NCBI GenBank assembly: GCA_903876665.1
Contig: CAIRAY010000112.1
Coordinates: forward strand, 1-43,544
DNA from: an uncultured Fibrobacterota bacterium
Lineage (GTDB): Bacteria; Fibrobacterota; Fibrobacteria; Fibrobacterales; Fibrobacteraceae
Reading direction: 5' to 3'
DNA: 43,544 nucleotides
Positions within the stretch are counted from its first letter, which is position 1. Every line of letters starts with the position of its first letter. The notes under the pieces are model-generated. The model did no database searches. It was not told the origin of the DNA and saw only the letters and a list, made by a program, of their open reading frames with translations. Positions 24,697-32,710 of this stretch are shown here, piece after piece. A program made the translations under genes and the position numbers.

Positions 24697-26078
24697 TTGA
24701 CCAGATCATCCAAATGACCCTGAACCTGGATATGCCTCAGATGTCCGTGCTGGAATGGATCATCACCTTAGGCAAATTTGCCTTCGTGTTCATCCCCCTA
24801 GCCTTCATCGTGGTGATGATTTTCATGGAACGCAAGGGCGCCTCCCTCATCCAGGACCGCCTGGGACCCAACCGTTCCGCCCTGCCGGTATTTGGTGGCC
24901 TTCGCTTCTTCGGCTTTGTGCACAACTTTACCGACGGAATCAAGCTCTTCACCAAAGAGACCTTTATTCCGACCTATGCACACAAAGTCTGGTATGTGGT
25001 CGCACCCGGCATTGGCTTCCTGGTAGCCTTTCTGACTCCGGCAGTGATCCCCTGGTTTGCGCCACTGACCTGGTGGACGGGAGACCACATCTCTCAAGTT
25101 TCGGGCATGATCATCGACTCGGATACCGGCATCCTGCTCATGTTTGCACTTTCCTCCCTTTCCATCTATGGAACAGCGATGTCTGCCTGGGCCTCCAATT
25201 CCAAATACGCCCTTCTGGGTGGAATGCGTGCCACCGCCATGATGATCAGTTACGAAGTGAGCATGGGCCTTTCCCTCATGGGTATCTTTTTACTCGCAGG
25301 CTCCTTCAATCTGCAGCACATTGTTGCCTGGCAAGAGGCCCATGTGTGGGGCATCTTTGTGCAACCTGTTGCCTTCTTCGTCTTTCTCACCAGCATGATC
25401 GCCGAAACTGGCCGCGCACCCTTCGATGTGGCCGAAAGCGAATCTGAAATTGTTGCGGGCTACCATCTGGAATACAGTGCCATGCGTTTTGGTTTGTTCT
25501 ATATGGGCGAATACGCCCATATCGTGATCGCCTCCATCATTATTGCCACATTGTTCCTCGGTGGTTATGCGATTCCTTTTGTGTCCACGGATTTATTGCG
25601 GGCCCATGTCGATATTGCCCTGGCCCTGTGCCTGGGTGGCCTAGGAACCATGATCGGCGGATTCCACCTGATGGTCCGTCGCTGGAAAAAAGTCTATGCC
25701 ACTATGGGTGCCAAAGATGCCGGCACACGTAATCGGGAATACTCCTTTCTGCAGTTCACCTCTGGGGTTGCAAGCCCAGTTGTGCTGGCCCTTGCTGTTG
25801 CGGTTTTCTTTTTGCTCAATCCCATGGCCGCGACCACTGTGGATGGCACGCCTATCTTCCCTGCCTGGGTGAGCATTGCGGCGGCTGCGGTGCAGGTCGT
25901 GGTGCTGATTGCCAAAGCCTTCCTCTTCTGCTGGATCTGGATCTGGGTTCGCTGGACTCTGCCACGCTTCCGCTATGATCAGGTCATGAGCCTGGGCTGG
26001 AAAATCCTGCTCAACCTCGCCTTGGTTAATTTAGTTGTCACCGCCATTATCGCAAAACTGGTTACGGGGGTTCGCTGA
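24693..26078 (+). CDS. nuoH: NADH:quinone oxidoreductase subunit H with insertion
   Basis: The protein has 461 residues, against the usual 320-350. It joins the membrane and peripheral arms at the quinone site. Family parts are FMERKGASLIQDRLGPNR (about 44-61), GGMRATAMMISYE (about 176-188), ETGRAPFDVAESESEIVAGY (about 238-257) and the ending RWTLPRFRYDQVMSLGWK (about 420-437). Between GGYAIPF (290) and the last conserved block sits an extra stretch of about 95 residues with two added membrane segments (about 305-325 and 358-378). Confidence 0.94.
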   Translation: MIDQIIQMTLNLDMPQMSVLEWIITLGKFAFVFIPLAFIVVMIFMERKGASLIQDRLGPNRSALPVFGGLRFFGFVHNFTDGIKLFTKETFIPTYAHKVWYVVAPGIGFLVAFLTPAVIPWFAPLTWWTGDHISQVSGMIIDSDTGILLMFALSSLSIYGTAMSAWASNSKYALLGGMRATAMMISYEVSMGLSLMGIFLLAGSFNLQHIVAWQEAHVWGIFVQPVAFFVFLTSMIAETGRAPFDVAESESEIVAGYHLEYSAMRFGLFYMGEYAHIVIASIIIATLFLGGYAIPFVSTDLLRAHVDIALALCLGGLGTMIGGFHLMVRRWKKVYATMGAKDAGTRNREYSFLQFTSGVASPVVLALAVAVFFLLNPMAATTVDGTPIFPAWVSIAAAAVQVVVLIAKAFLFCWIWIWVRWTLPRFRYDQVMSLGWKILLNLALVNLVVTAIIAKLVTGVR

Positions 26079-26656
26079 TGGCAAAAGTCATTCAACGCCG
26101 TTCACTGACTTTGCTGGAGCGCTCCTACCTCTGGGAAATCATCAAGGGAATGGGAACGACCTTCAAGCATCTCTTCCGCAATTTCAAGAATCCGGAAAAG
26201 ATGCAGCTCATGTCCTATCCCGAAGTGGAAGTGCAGACTCCGCAGAATTACCGGGGTAGCCATCGCCTGATGAAGCGCCCAGACGGCGAACCCCGTTGCG
26301 TAGCCTGCTATATGTGCTCCACCGCATGCCCCGCCCGTTGCATCACCATTGAGGCCGAACCTTCCAGCGATCCTCGCATTGAAAAGAAGCCCCGCAAATT
26401 TGAAATCGACTGGCTCGTTTGTGTGTTCTGTGGACTTTGTGAGGAAGCCTGCCCCGTGGATGCCATCCGCATGGATACCCGCAAGGTGGCCATTTCCCAC
26501 TACACCCGCAAAGAATTCATTGCCGACATGCCAAGGCTCCTAAACTGGGATCCCAAAGATTTTCCAGCAAATGACGCCCAGAGCCAAAAGGCGCCAGGTG
26601 GCAAGCAAAATCAACAGGCCAAGCAAATCTGGGGTCTGGAGGTGAAGCACTCATGA
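26078..26656 (+). CDS. nuoI: NADH:quinone oxidoreductase subunit I
   Basis: This 192-residue ferredoxin-like subunit has two [4Fe-4S] sites, N6a and N6b. The ligand sets are Cys74, 77, 80, 84 and Cys115, 118, 121, 125. It passes electrons from NuoG to NuoB. A Gln/Lys-rich tail (about 168-192) is variable. Its ATG overlaps the nuoH stop by one base (TGATG). Confidence 0.96.
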   Translation: MAKVIQRRSLTLLERSYLWEIIKGMGTTFKHLFRNFKNPEKMQLMSYPEVEVQTPQNYRGSHRLMKRPDGEPRCVACYMCSTACPARCITIEAEPSSDPRIEKKPRKFEIDWLVCVFCGLCEEACPVDAIRMDTRKVAISHYTRKEFIADMPRLLNWDPKDFPANDAQSQKAPGGKQNQQAKQIWGLEVKHS

Positions 26657-27180
26657 TCTCCATAATTTATTTCTCGCTCTTTGCCTCCATTGCCATGGGG
26701 TGCGGACTATATCTTCTGATCGCCAAGCATCCCTTATACGGTGCCCTTGCGCTGATCGGCAACATGATTTCCTTGGCCGGCATCTATTCCCTTCTTTCCG
26801 CACCTTTCCTTGGAGTGGTGCAAATCCTGACCTACGCAGGCGCGATCATGATGCTCGTGGTATTTGTGATCATGGTCCTCAACACCGCCCATGACCATGA
26901 AGTCCCGCGTTTCGACTGGCGCGGAGTCTACCTGGTCCCAGTCCCCGCAGCTCTCGCACTGTTGTTGCTTGCTCTTGTCTATTTTAATTCTCCGGTTGCC
27001 GATGCTACGGCTCTGCGTGGCACAGCCCAAAATATTTCCCAATTCATGTTCGACACATCCCGCACGGACAACGGCTATTGGATTCTCTTTGAATTCATCG
27101 GGCTGCTTCTGTTAGGTGCAATGGTCTCTGCGGTGCTGATCGCCAAGAAGCGTCTCTCCACCCACAAGGAGGACGTATGA
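26653..27180 (+). CDS. nuoJ: NADH:quinone oxidoreductase subunit J
   Basis: This 175-residue membrane subunit has five predicted helices. The conserved third helix region reads LTYAGAIMMLVVFVIMVLN (about 58-76). The LLLLGAMVSAVLIAKKRL ending is typical. It overlaps both neighbours by 4 nt. Confidence 0.94.
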   Translation: MISIIYFSLFASIAMGCGLYLLIAKHPLYGALALIGNMISLAGIYSLLSAPFLGVVQILTYAGAIMMLVVFVIMVLNTAHDHEVPRFDWRGVYLVPVPAALALLLLALVYFNSPVADATALRGTAQNISQFMFDTSRTDNGYWILFEFIGLLLLGAMVSAVLIAKKRLSTHKEDV

Positions 27181-27491
27181 CTCCCGATTTGATGGCCGTG
27201 CAAGGTGTTGCGGTCGTGCTGTTCTGCCTGGGTATTGCGGTGGCAATGACTCGTCGCAATATTTTCTTTATCCTAATGGGAGTGGAGCTCGCAATCAATG
27301 CAGCGAACCTCTCCTTTATTGGATTTTCCCGTACCCTTCCCGCCGCCATGTCCCTGACCGGGCAAGTCGTGCCCCTATTCGCCATCGCCGTCGCCGCTGC
27401 AGAAGCCTGCGTGGGTCTCGCCATGGTGATCCTCATTTACCGCGCCCGTGAAAGCCTCGATTCCGAGTCTTTTGCAAATCTCAAGGAGTGA
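27177..27491 (+). CDS. nuoK: NADH:quinone oxidoreductase subunit K
   Basis: This 104-residue subunit has three membrane helices and the conserved acidic residues of the proton path: Glu in MGVELAINAANL (about residue 37) and Glu in AEACVGLAMVI (about residue 72). It is homologous to MrpC-type antiporter subunits. It overlaps nuoJ by 4 nt and ends 4 nt before nuoL. Confidence 0.95.
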   Translation: MTPDLMAVQGVAVVLFCLGIAVAMTRRNIFFILMGVELAINAANLSFIGFSRTLPAAMSLTGQVVPLFAIAVAAAEACVGLAMVILIYRARESLDSESFANLKE

Positions 27492-27495
27492 TGCT

Positions 27496-29451
27496 GTGTA
27501 TCCTATCGCAAGCTATCTCTGGCTAATTCCAGCATTACCCCTCGCCGGAGCCATTTTGCTCGGCATTATTTCCCAATTATATGCCCGCCGTGACTTTGGT
27601 CCCTCCGAGCGCTCCATGGGCATTCTGGCCGTAGCCTTCCCGGCTTTGGCTTTTGCGGTCACTGTATTCTTTGCCACCCGGTTTCCCCTTGGTGAATCCC
27701 TCCGCTCGGTAATCGCGCCTTGGATTGTGATCGATCAAGTTTCTGTGTCCTTTGGATTCCTTTTCGATGACCTTTCCCGCATCATGTTGCTATTCATTAC
27801 CGGCATCGGAGCGCTCATTACCTTGTATTCCGTGGGTTACATGCATGGCGACCGTGGCTTTGTGCGCTTCATGGCTTACATGAATTTGTTCCTTTTCAGC
27901 ATGATCACCCTGGTCCTTTCCGATAACCTGGTGCTCACGTTTCTGGGCTGGGAAGGCGTGGGATTATGCTCCTATTTACTCATTGGCTTCTGGCATAGCG
28001 ACCCGGCCAACGGTGCCGCAGCCAACAAAGCCTTCCTGGTCAATCGCGCGGGCGACCTGGGATTCCTGCTCGGCATTTTTGCTTTGATCACCCTCGCGGG
28101 CCCAAGTGGAATCTCATTCCCCGAGCTCAAGGCCTGGTTGCTCGATCCCGAAAATTCATCTCTGATCCAAGGCCCAGGTCAATTGTTGATCTTGCTTGCC
28201 ACCTTTTTCCTGTTCTGGGGCTGCACCGCCAAAAGCGCACAAATTCCCCTGCTCACCTGGCTCCCGGATGCAATGGCCGGCCCCACTCCCGTCTCGGCAC
28301 TGATCCATGCCGCCACCATGGTGACTAGTGGGGTATATTTACTTGCGCGCCTCTCGGACCTCTTTGTGCTCTCTCCCATCGTGATGGGCATGATCGCCGT
28401 GATCGGCCTGGGCACCGCCATGTGGGCGGCTGTGGCAGGCATTTTCCAAGATGACATTAAAAAAGTCTTGGCCTACTCCACGGTTTCCCAACTTGGGTTC
28501 ATGTTCCTGGCAGCGGGTTGCGGGGCCTTTGATGCAGCCATCTTCCACGTATTCACCCATGCATTCTTCAAAGCCGCCTTGTTCCTTGGCGCAGGCTCGG
28601 TCATCCACGCCCTTGCTGGGGAACAGGATCTGCGCCGCATGGGTGGCTTGGTCAAATCCTTACCCATCACCTTTATCATTCTGGCTTCGGGTTGGATCGC
28701 CATCATTGGAATACCTGGCACAGCAGGCTTCTGGTCTAAGGACTTAATCCTCGAACGGGTCTATGTATCCGGACCTATGGGCCCGGTGCTGTATTTCGCA
28801 GCACTCGCCACCGCCATCCTGACCGCACTCTATATGACCCGCATGATGGTTCTCGCCTTTGCGGGTAGCTTCCGTGGTTCCCACCACACCAAGGACCATG
28901 CGCACGAATCTCCCTTAAGCATGCGCATTCCCATGCTCGTCCTCGCCGCAGGCTCGCTCCTGGCGGGTTTCGTGTGGGCAGGACTCATTCCGGGTCTCGA
29001 TATTTTTGGACGGGCCCTGGCCCCTATTGTGGGCAATGCACAGCATCTATTCCACCCCGCCGAACACCACGGGCCCTCCGCCTGGATCTTTGCTGCGGCA
29101 GGCACCGCTGCAGCTGTTGTGGGTGCAATCTCCGGTTGGATCACCTACATCCGGCGCATCCCATCTCTACTGGGCGCTCCGGGCCCACATGGTCTTGCCA
29201 AACGCTGGACTTTGGCTTTTGATTCACTACATTTTGTATTCGCAATTCTCCCGACCCGCGTTGCGGCCTGGATTTCAGATGTGCTGGTACAACGCACCTT
29301 CGAAGGGCTCCAAATTCTCGCCGGTTTTTTTGTTTTGGATTCCGCTAGCGTTATCCGCAAGTTGCAGGTTTCAAGCCTCCGCTTGCAGCTGGGCTTGACC
29401 CTTGGGCTCGGGCTTCTCATCTCCATCCTCATTCTGGAGAGGATCTCCTAA
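27496..29451 (+). CDS. nuoL: NADH:quinone oxidoreductase subunit L
   Basis: This 651-residue antiporter-like proton-pumping subunit starts at GTG 27496 with AAGGAG 7 nt upstream; no ATG in frame fits as well. Visible motifs are GWEGVGLCSYLLIGFW (about 155-170) and the lysine-bearing helix stretch WLPDAMAGPTPVSALIHAATMV (about 255-276). The final part includes the long lateral helix and a last membrane anchor. The stop overlaps nuoM as TAATG. Confidence 0.95.
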   Translation: MYPIASYLWLIPALPLAGAILLGIISQLYARRDFGPSERSMGILAVAFPALAFAVTVFFATRFPLGESLRSVIAPWIVIDQVSVSFGFLFDDLSRIMLLFITGIGALITLYSVGYMHGDRGFVRFMAYMNLFLFSMITLVLSDNLVLTFLGWEGVGLCSYLLIGFWHSDPANGAAANKAFLVNRAGDLGFLLGIFALITLAGPSGISFPELKAWLLDPENSSLIQGPGQLLILLATFFLFWGCTAKSAQIPLLTWLPDAMAGPTPVSALIHAATMVTSGVYLLARLSDLFVLSPIVMGMIAVIGLGTAMWAAVAGIFQDDIKKVLAYSTVSQLGFMFLAAGCGAFDAAIFHVFTHAFFKAALFLGAGSVIHALAGEQDLRRMGGLVKSLPITFIILASGWIAIIGIPGTAGFWSKDLILERVYVSGPMGPVLYFAALATAILTALYMTRMMVLAFAGSFRGSHHTKDHAHESPLSMRIPMLVLAAGSLLAGFVWAGLIPGLDIFGRALAPIVGNAQHLFHPAEHHGPSAWIFAAAGTAAAVVGAISGWITYIRRIPSLLGAPGPHGLAKRWTLAFDSLHFVFAILPTRVAAWISDVLVQRTFEGLQILAGFFVLDSASVIRKLQVSSLRLQLGLTLGLGLLISILILERIS

Positions 29452-30947
29452 TGCTTCTGCATATCCTTTTAGCATCCCCATTCGTGGCAGCTTTTCTCTT
29501 GGCGCTGATTCCCGGTCGATTCCTGCGGGCGAGCCTGGTGGCCTCCACAGGCCTTGCAAGCGCCATCGCAGGCTTTGCCCTGTTCATTATCAGCGGACTG
29601 AATGGAAGCCCCATCGCCTCCGATTCCATTTCCTGGTTTACCCTTCCGGGCACAACCGCCACGGTGCATTATTCCCTCTTTGCTGATGGCTTCGCCCTCT
29701 GGATGGTCCTTCTAACGGCAATCCTCGTCACCAGCGTTATTTGGATCGGCAAGACCTGTGCGGGCGAGCGCTATAAAGGCTTCGCGGCCCTGGTGTTCCT
29801 GCTTGAGGGAGCCTTGTTTGGATGCTTCCTGGCCTCCGACGCCGTGCTCTTCTTTCTCTTCTTCGAGTTGCTGGTTCCACCTGCGGCCCTCCTGATTTCC
29901 GTGTTCGGAGGCGCAGGCCGCAACCGTGCCGCAATCTTGTTTGCGCTCTACACTCTTCTGGGGTCTGCTCCCATGGCCATTGCGCTTTGGGCTCTCGCCA
30001 CCTGGACCGGAACCACAGACGGAATGCAGATCGCTACAGCACTAGCAGCTATCGCACCGGAAAAAGTGACCTTGTTATTCTTCGCTTTCGCCCTCGCCTT
30101 TGCGGTCAAGACCCCCCTGTTTCCCTTCCACGGCTGGCAGGCTGAGGCATACTCCGAGGCCCCTGCACCCGTAACCGCTTTGCTCTCTGGCGCCATGGCC
30201 AAAGTGGGCGTGTTCGGATTCCTGCGCTGGACCATGCCGATTTTCCCCAATGAAGTTGTAGAATATGGGACTCTTTTTATCCTTCTTGGCTTAGCCACGG
30301 TGATCTATGGTGCGCTGGTGGCCATGCGCCAAACCGACATCAAGCGCATTCTCGCCTTTAGCTCCCTCTCCCATTTGGGTCTGACCGTTGTGGGTGCATT
30401 TACCCTGCACGACGGCGCAATATTCGGCGTGGTGGTCATGATGGTGGCCCACGGATTCAGCGCAGGTGCGTTATTCTTGCTAGCCGGGATTCCCGAGCGT
30501 TGGAACGGCACTCGCAATATTTTTGCCTTTGGCGGACTCGCTAGCCAAAGCCCACGTTTTTCCCTCCTGTTCATGCTCGCCTGCCTAGCTGCCGTAGCAG
30601 TCCCAGGTACCCTTGGATTCGTGGGTGAATTCTTGATATTGCAGGGAATTTGGCAGACCTTTGGCCCCATCATCGCTCTTGCGGCTGGCCTGGGTGCAAT
30701 CCTGTCAGCAGCCTACACCTTGCGCATGGTGCAGGCCATGCTGTTTGGAAAAGCAACTTCCACCGGAGTCGGTCCCGAAATTCGCAAATCCGAAATGGTG
30801 GCCATTTTCCCTTTGATCGCTATCTTATTTGTTCTGGGTTTCGCGCCAAAACTTGTTTTGCATAGTGTAGAAAGCACCCTGGGGCAAGCGCCCTCTTCCG
30901 TTGCCAACGCCATTCCGGAGAATGCCCCGAATGCTACCGAACGCTGA
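29451..30947 (+). CDS. nuoM: NADH:quinone oxidoreductase subunit M
   Basis: This 498-residue antiporter-like subunit has about 14 membrane segments. The conserved stretch FPFHGWQAEAYSEAPAPVTA (about 223-242) and the following Lys, plus SLSHLGLTVVG near residue 305, identify it. The start ATG overlaps the nuoL stop by one base. It overlaps nuoN by 17 nt. Confidence 0.95.
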   Translation: MLLHILLASPFVAAFLLALIPGRFLRASLVASTGLASAIAGFALFIISGLNGSPIASDSISWFTLPGTTATVHYSLFADGFALWMVLLTAILVTSVIWIGKTCAGERYKGFAALVFLLEGALFGCFLASDAVLFFLFFELLVPPAALLISVFGGAGRNRAAILFALYTLLGSAPMAIALWALATWTGTTDGMQIATALAAIAPEKVTLLFFAFALAFAVKTPLFPFHGWQAEAYSEAPAPVTALLSGAMAKVGVFGFLRWTMPIFPNEVVEYGTLFILLGLATVIYGALVAMRQTDIKRILAFSSLSHLGLTVVGAFTLHDGAIFGVVVMMVAHGFSAGALFLLAGIPERWNGTRNIFAFGGLASQSPRFSLLFMLACLAAVAVPGTLGFVGEFLILQGIWQTFGPIIALAAGLGAILSAAYTLRMVQAMLFGKATSTGVGPEIRKSEMVAIFPLIAILFVLGFAPKLVLHSVESTLGQAPSSVANAIPENAPNATER

Positions 30948-32307
30948 TTTATTTCCAAACCTGCTCCCGACTGTCCTTGTGGCTGCGGGCGCTCTCGTCA
31001 CCTTGGCTCTTGAGCCTTTCTTACGCACAAATTCAAAGCATAGCATCCTCCCCTGGATTGCGGCGTTCTTTTTGATCGCGGCAGGAGCCTCCCTGGTTCT
31101 GGTTGTACCCGGAAACATTCGCACCATCATCGCCATGAATTCGGTTCGCCAAGCCCTCCTGCTGGCATTGCTCGCCTGCGGTTTGCTCGGTATTGCGGGG
31201 CTTTCTACCCAGCTGGCCAAACGGCGCTTTGCCGGTGGCGAGGCCTACGCGCTGCTCCTGCTTTCCCTTTGCGGGTCCATGCTCATGGTCCAGTCCATCG
31301 ACTTGCTCGCGCTTTTTGTGGGCATGGAGCTATCCGCAATTCCCATTTACGCACTGGTGGGAATGCATCGTCGTTCGACAGAAGCCAACGAGGGAATCTT
31401 CAAGTATTTCGTGACCGGATCAATATTTGGCGCGGTATTTCTTTATGGTGGCGCACTCTGGTATGGGGCCACAGGTAGCACATCTCTGTTTGCCGTGGCC
31501 TTGCCCTCCCGCGAACTTTTGCAAATGGCGGGTCTTGTCCTGGTGGTTTTTGCCATGCTCTTCAAGGCGGGCGCAGCTCCCTTCCATTTCTGGGTCGCCG
31601 ACACCTACACAGGAGCCTCCATCCCCGTCACCGGATTCATGTCCTCCACGGTCAAGATCGGTGCCATCACGGCCCTCGCCACCATTTATGCCCATGTCAA
31701 CCAACCCGCTTTTGGCAACCTTCCTTTGGTGATCATCGTCGTCGCTATTCTTTCTCTTCTGATTGGCTCATTCACCGGCCTGGCCCAAACCCGCGCCCGC
31801 CGCATGATGGCCTTTAGCGCCGTGGGCAACGCCGGCTATTTGGTTTTGGCTTTGCTCCTCCCAGCCCCCAGCACTGCACTGCCCTTTTACCTGATCACCT
31901 ATGCATTAGCCTCTGCGCTTGTGCTGGCAGGCCTTTCCGCACTCGCCGGAGTGGAGGAGCAGGACGACGATTTCGGCTCCCTACGTGGCATGGCACGGGC
32001 GAATCCATTCTTGGGCAGCGTGATCACTTTGGCGCTCGTTTCCCTTGCCGGACTTCCTCCCGTTGCCGGGTTCATCGCCAAGTTCGGCGTTCTTGCGGGT
32101 GTGTTCGCCTCGGGGCACATTGCCTTGGCCGCACTGGGCATGGTCATCGCTGTGGTTTCCGCAGGCTACTACTTCCGCTTGGCTCTTCTGCTGTGGCAGG
32201 ATCCCGGGGAACAGGCGACGAAGGTTAGTGGCGGAGTGCTGTTGCGGGTTTCGCTTCTGCTAGGTGCGGGCGGATTGCTGGTGTTGACTGCGTTCCCGAT
32301 GCTTTAG
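30931..32307 (+). CDS. nuoN: NADH:quinone oxidoreductase subunit N
   Basis: This 458-residue antiporter-like subunit closes the operon. FKAGAAPFHFWVADTYTGAS (about 211-230) and the later FSAVGNAGYL are family hallmarks. Two ATGs are possible: 30922 and 30931. The second has GGAG 10 nt upstream and is preferred. With this gene all 14 Nuo subunits are present, so the enzyme should be a complete NADH-oxidising complex I rather than the 11-subunit form. Confidence 0.94.
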   Translation: MLPNADLFPNLLPTVLVAAGALVTLALEPFLRTNSKHSILPWIAAFFLIAAGASLVLVVPGNIRTIIAMNSVRQALLLALLACGLLGIAGLSTQLAKRRFAGGEAYALLLLSLCGSMLMVQSIDLLALFVGMELSAIPIYALVGMHRRSTEANEGIFKYFVTGSIFGAVFLYGGALWYGATGSTSLFAVALPSRELLQMAGLVLVVFAMLFKAGAAPFHFWVADTYTGASIPVTGFMSSTVKIGAITALATIYAHVNQPAFGNLPLVIIVVAILSLLIGSFTGLAQTRARRMMAFSAVGNAGYLVLALLLPAPSTALPFYLITYALASALVLAGLSALAGVEEQDDDFGSLRGMARANPFLGSVITLALVSLAGLPPVAGFIAKFGVLAGVFASGHIALAALGMVIAVVSAGYYFRLALLLWQDPGEQATKVSGGVLLRVSLLLGAGGLLVLTAFPML

Positions 32308-32344
32308 ACCACAAAACCCACATGGTTTTTGCGTGGCAATAACT

Positions 32345-32372
32345 GAGCCCCCTCCAAGGGGGTTCTTTTTTT
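32345..32372 (+). terminator. Rho-independent terminator of the nuo operon
   Basis: A 9-bp stem with one G-U pair (GAGCCCCCT with AGGGGGTTC), a CCA loop and seven T follow the nuoN stop by 37 nt. Confidence 0.92.
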
Positions 32373-32454
32373 GTTTACTATCCTCATCATCAATTAACAA
32401 AGGAAAACGACTTGCATTATTTACGAACATCGTCGAAAATTTTGGCACATGAAT

Positions 32455-32660
32455 CTGTCATGCCCGTGCCGGGGATCACCGTGCATCTACCAGAGTTCTG
32501 TGATGCCCGTACCGGGCATGACAATCCATAAACACTTTGCATGTCGCAATACCAGTGACGATGTTAGTAATATGTCTGAGTTCTGTGATGCTCCACACAG
32601 TGGATAGCGCTCCACCGTATGGAAACACATCAGCCGTGCCGGACATGACAATCCCTAAAT
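32455..32660. repeat. Second mosaic palindromic repeat cluster
   Basis: The word GAGTTCTGTGATGC occurs twice (32493-32506 and 32578-32591). CATGACAATCC followed by A/C and TAAA also occurs twice (32518-32532, 32645-32659). ATGCCCG-TAC-CGGGCAT (32503-32519) is a hairpin. CTCCACACAGTGGATAG (32591-32607) is the reverse of the CTATCCACTGTGTGGA word at the right end. No gene is convincing in this 403-bp gap between nuoN and the lipoprotein gene. Confidence 0.75.
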
Positions 32661-32697
32661 TCCTTGAATGTCCATATACATTGACGATGCAAGTAAT

Positions 32698-32705
32698 TAC
32701 CTTTG
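32698..32705 (+). promoter_or_regulatory. Promoter -7 box TACCTTTG of the lipoprotein pair
   Basis: TACCTTTG, identical to the pyrE box, is followed by TCTGC and then the ATG at 32711. No ribosome site precedes the ATG. Confidence 0.5.
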
Positions 32706-32710
32706 TCTGC

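Noticed and set aside
32537..32710. N-terminal extension of the transglutaminase lipoprotein from 32537
   Set aside because: It runs through the repeat cluster and would place the lipoprotein signal at residue 59; the ATG at 32711 follows a promoter-like box.
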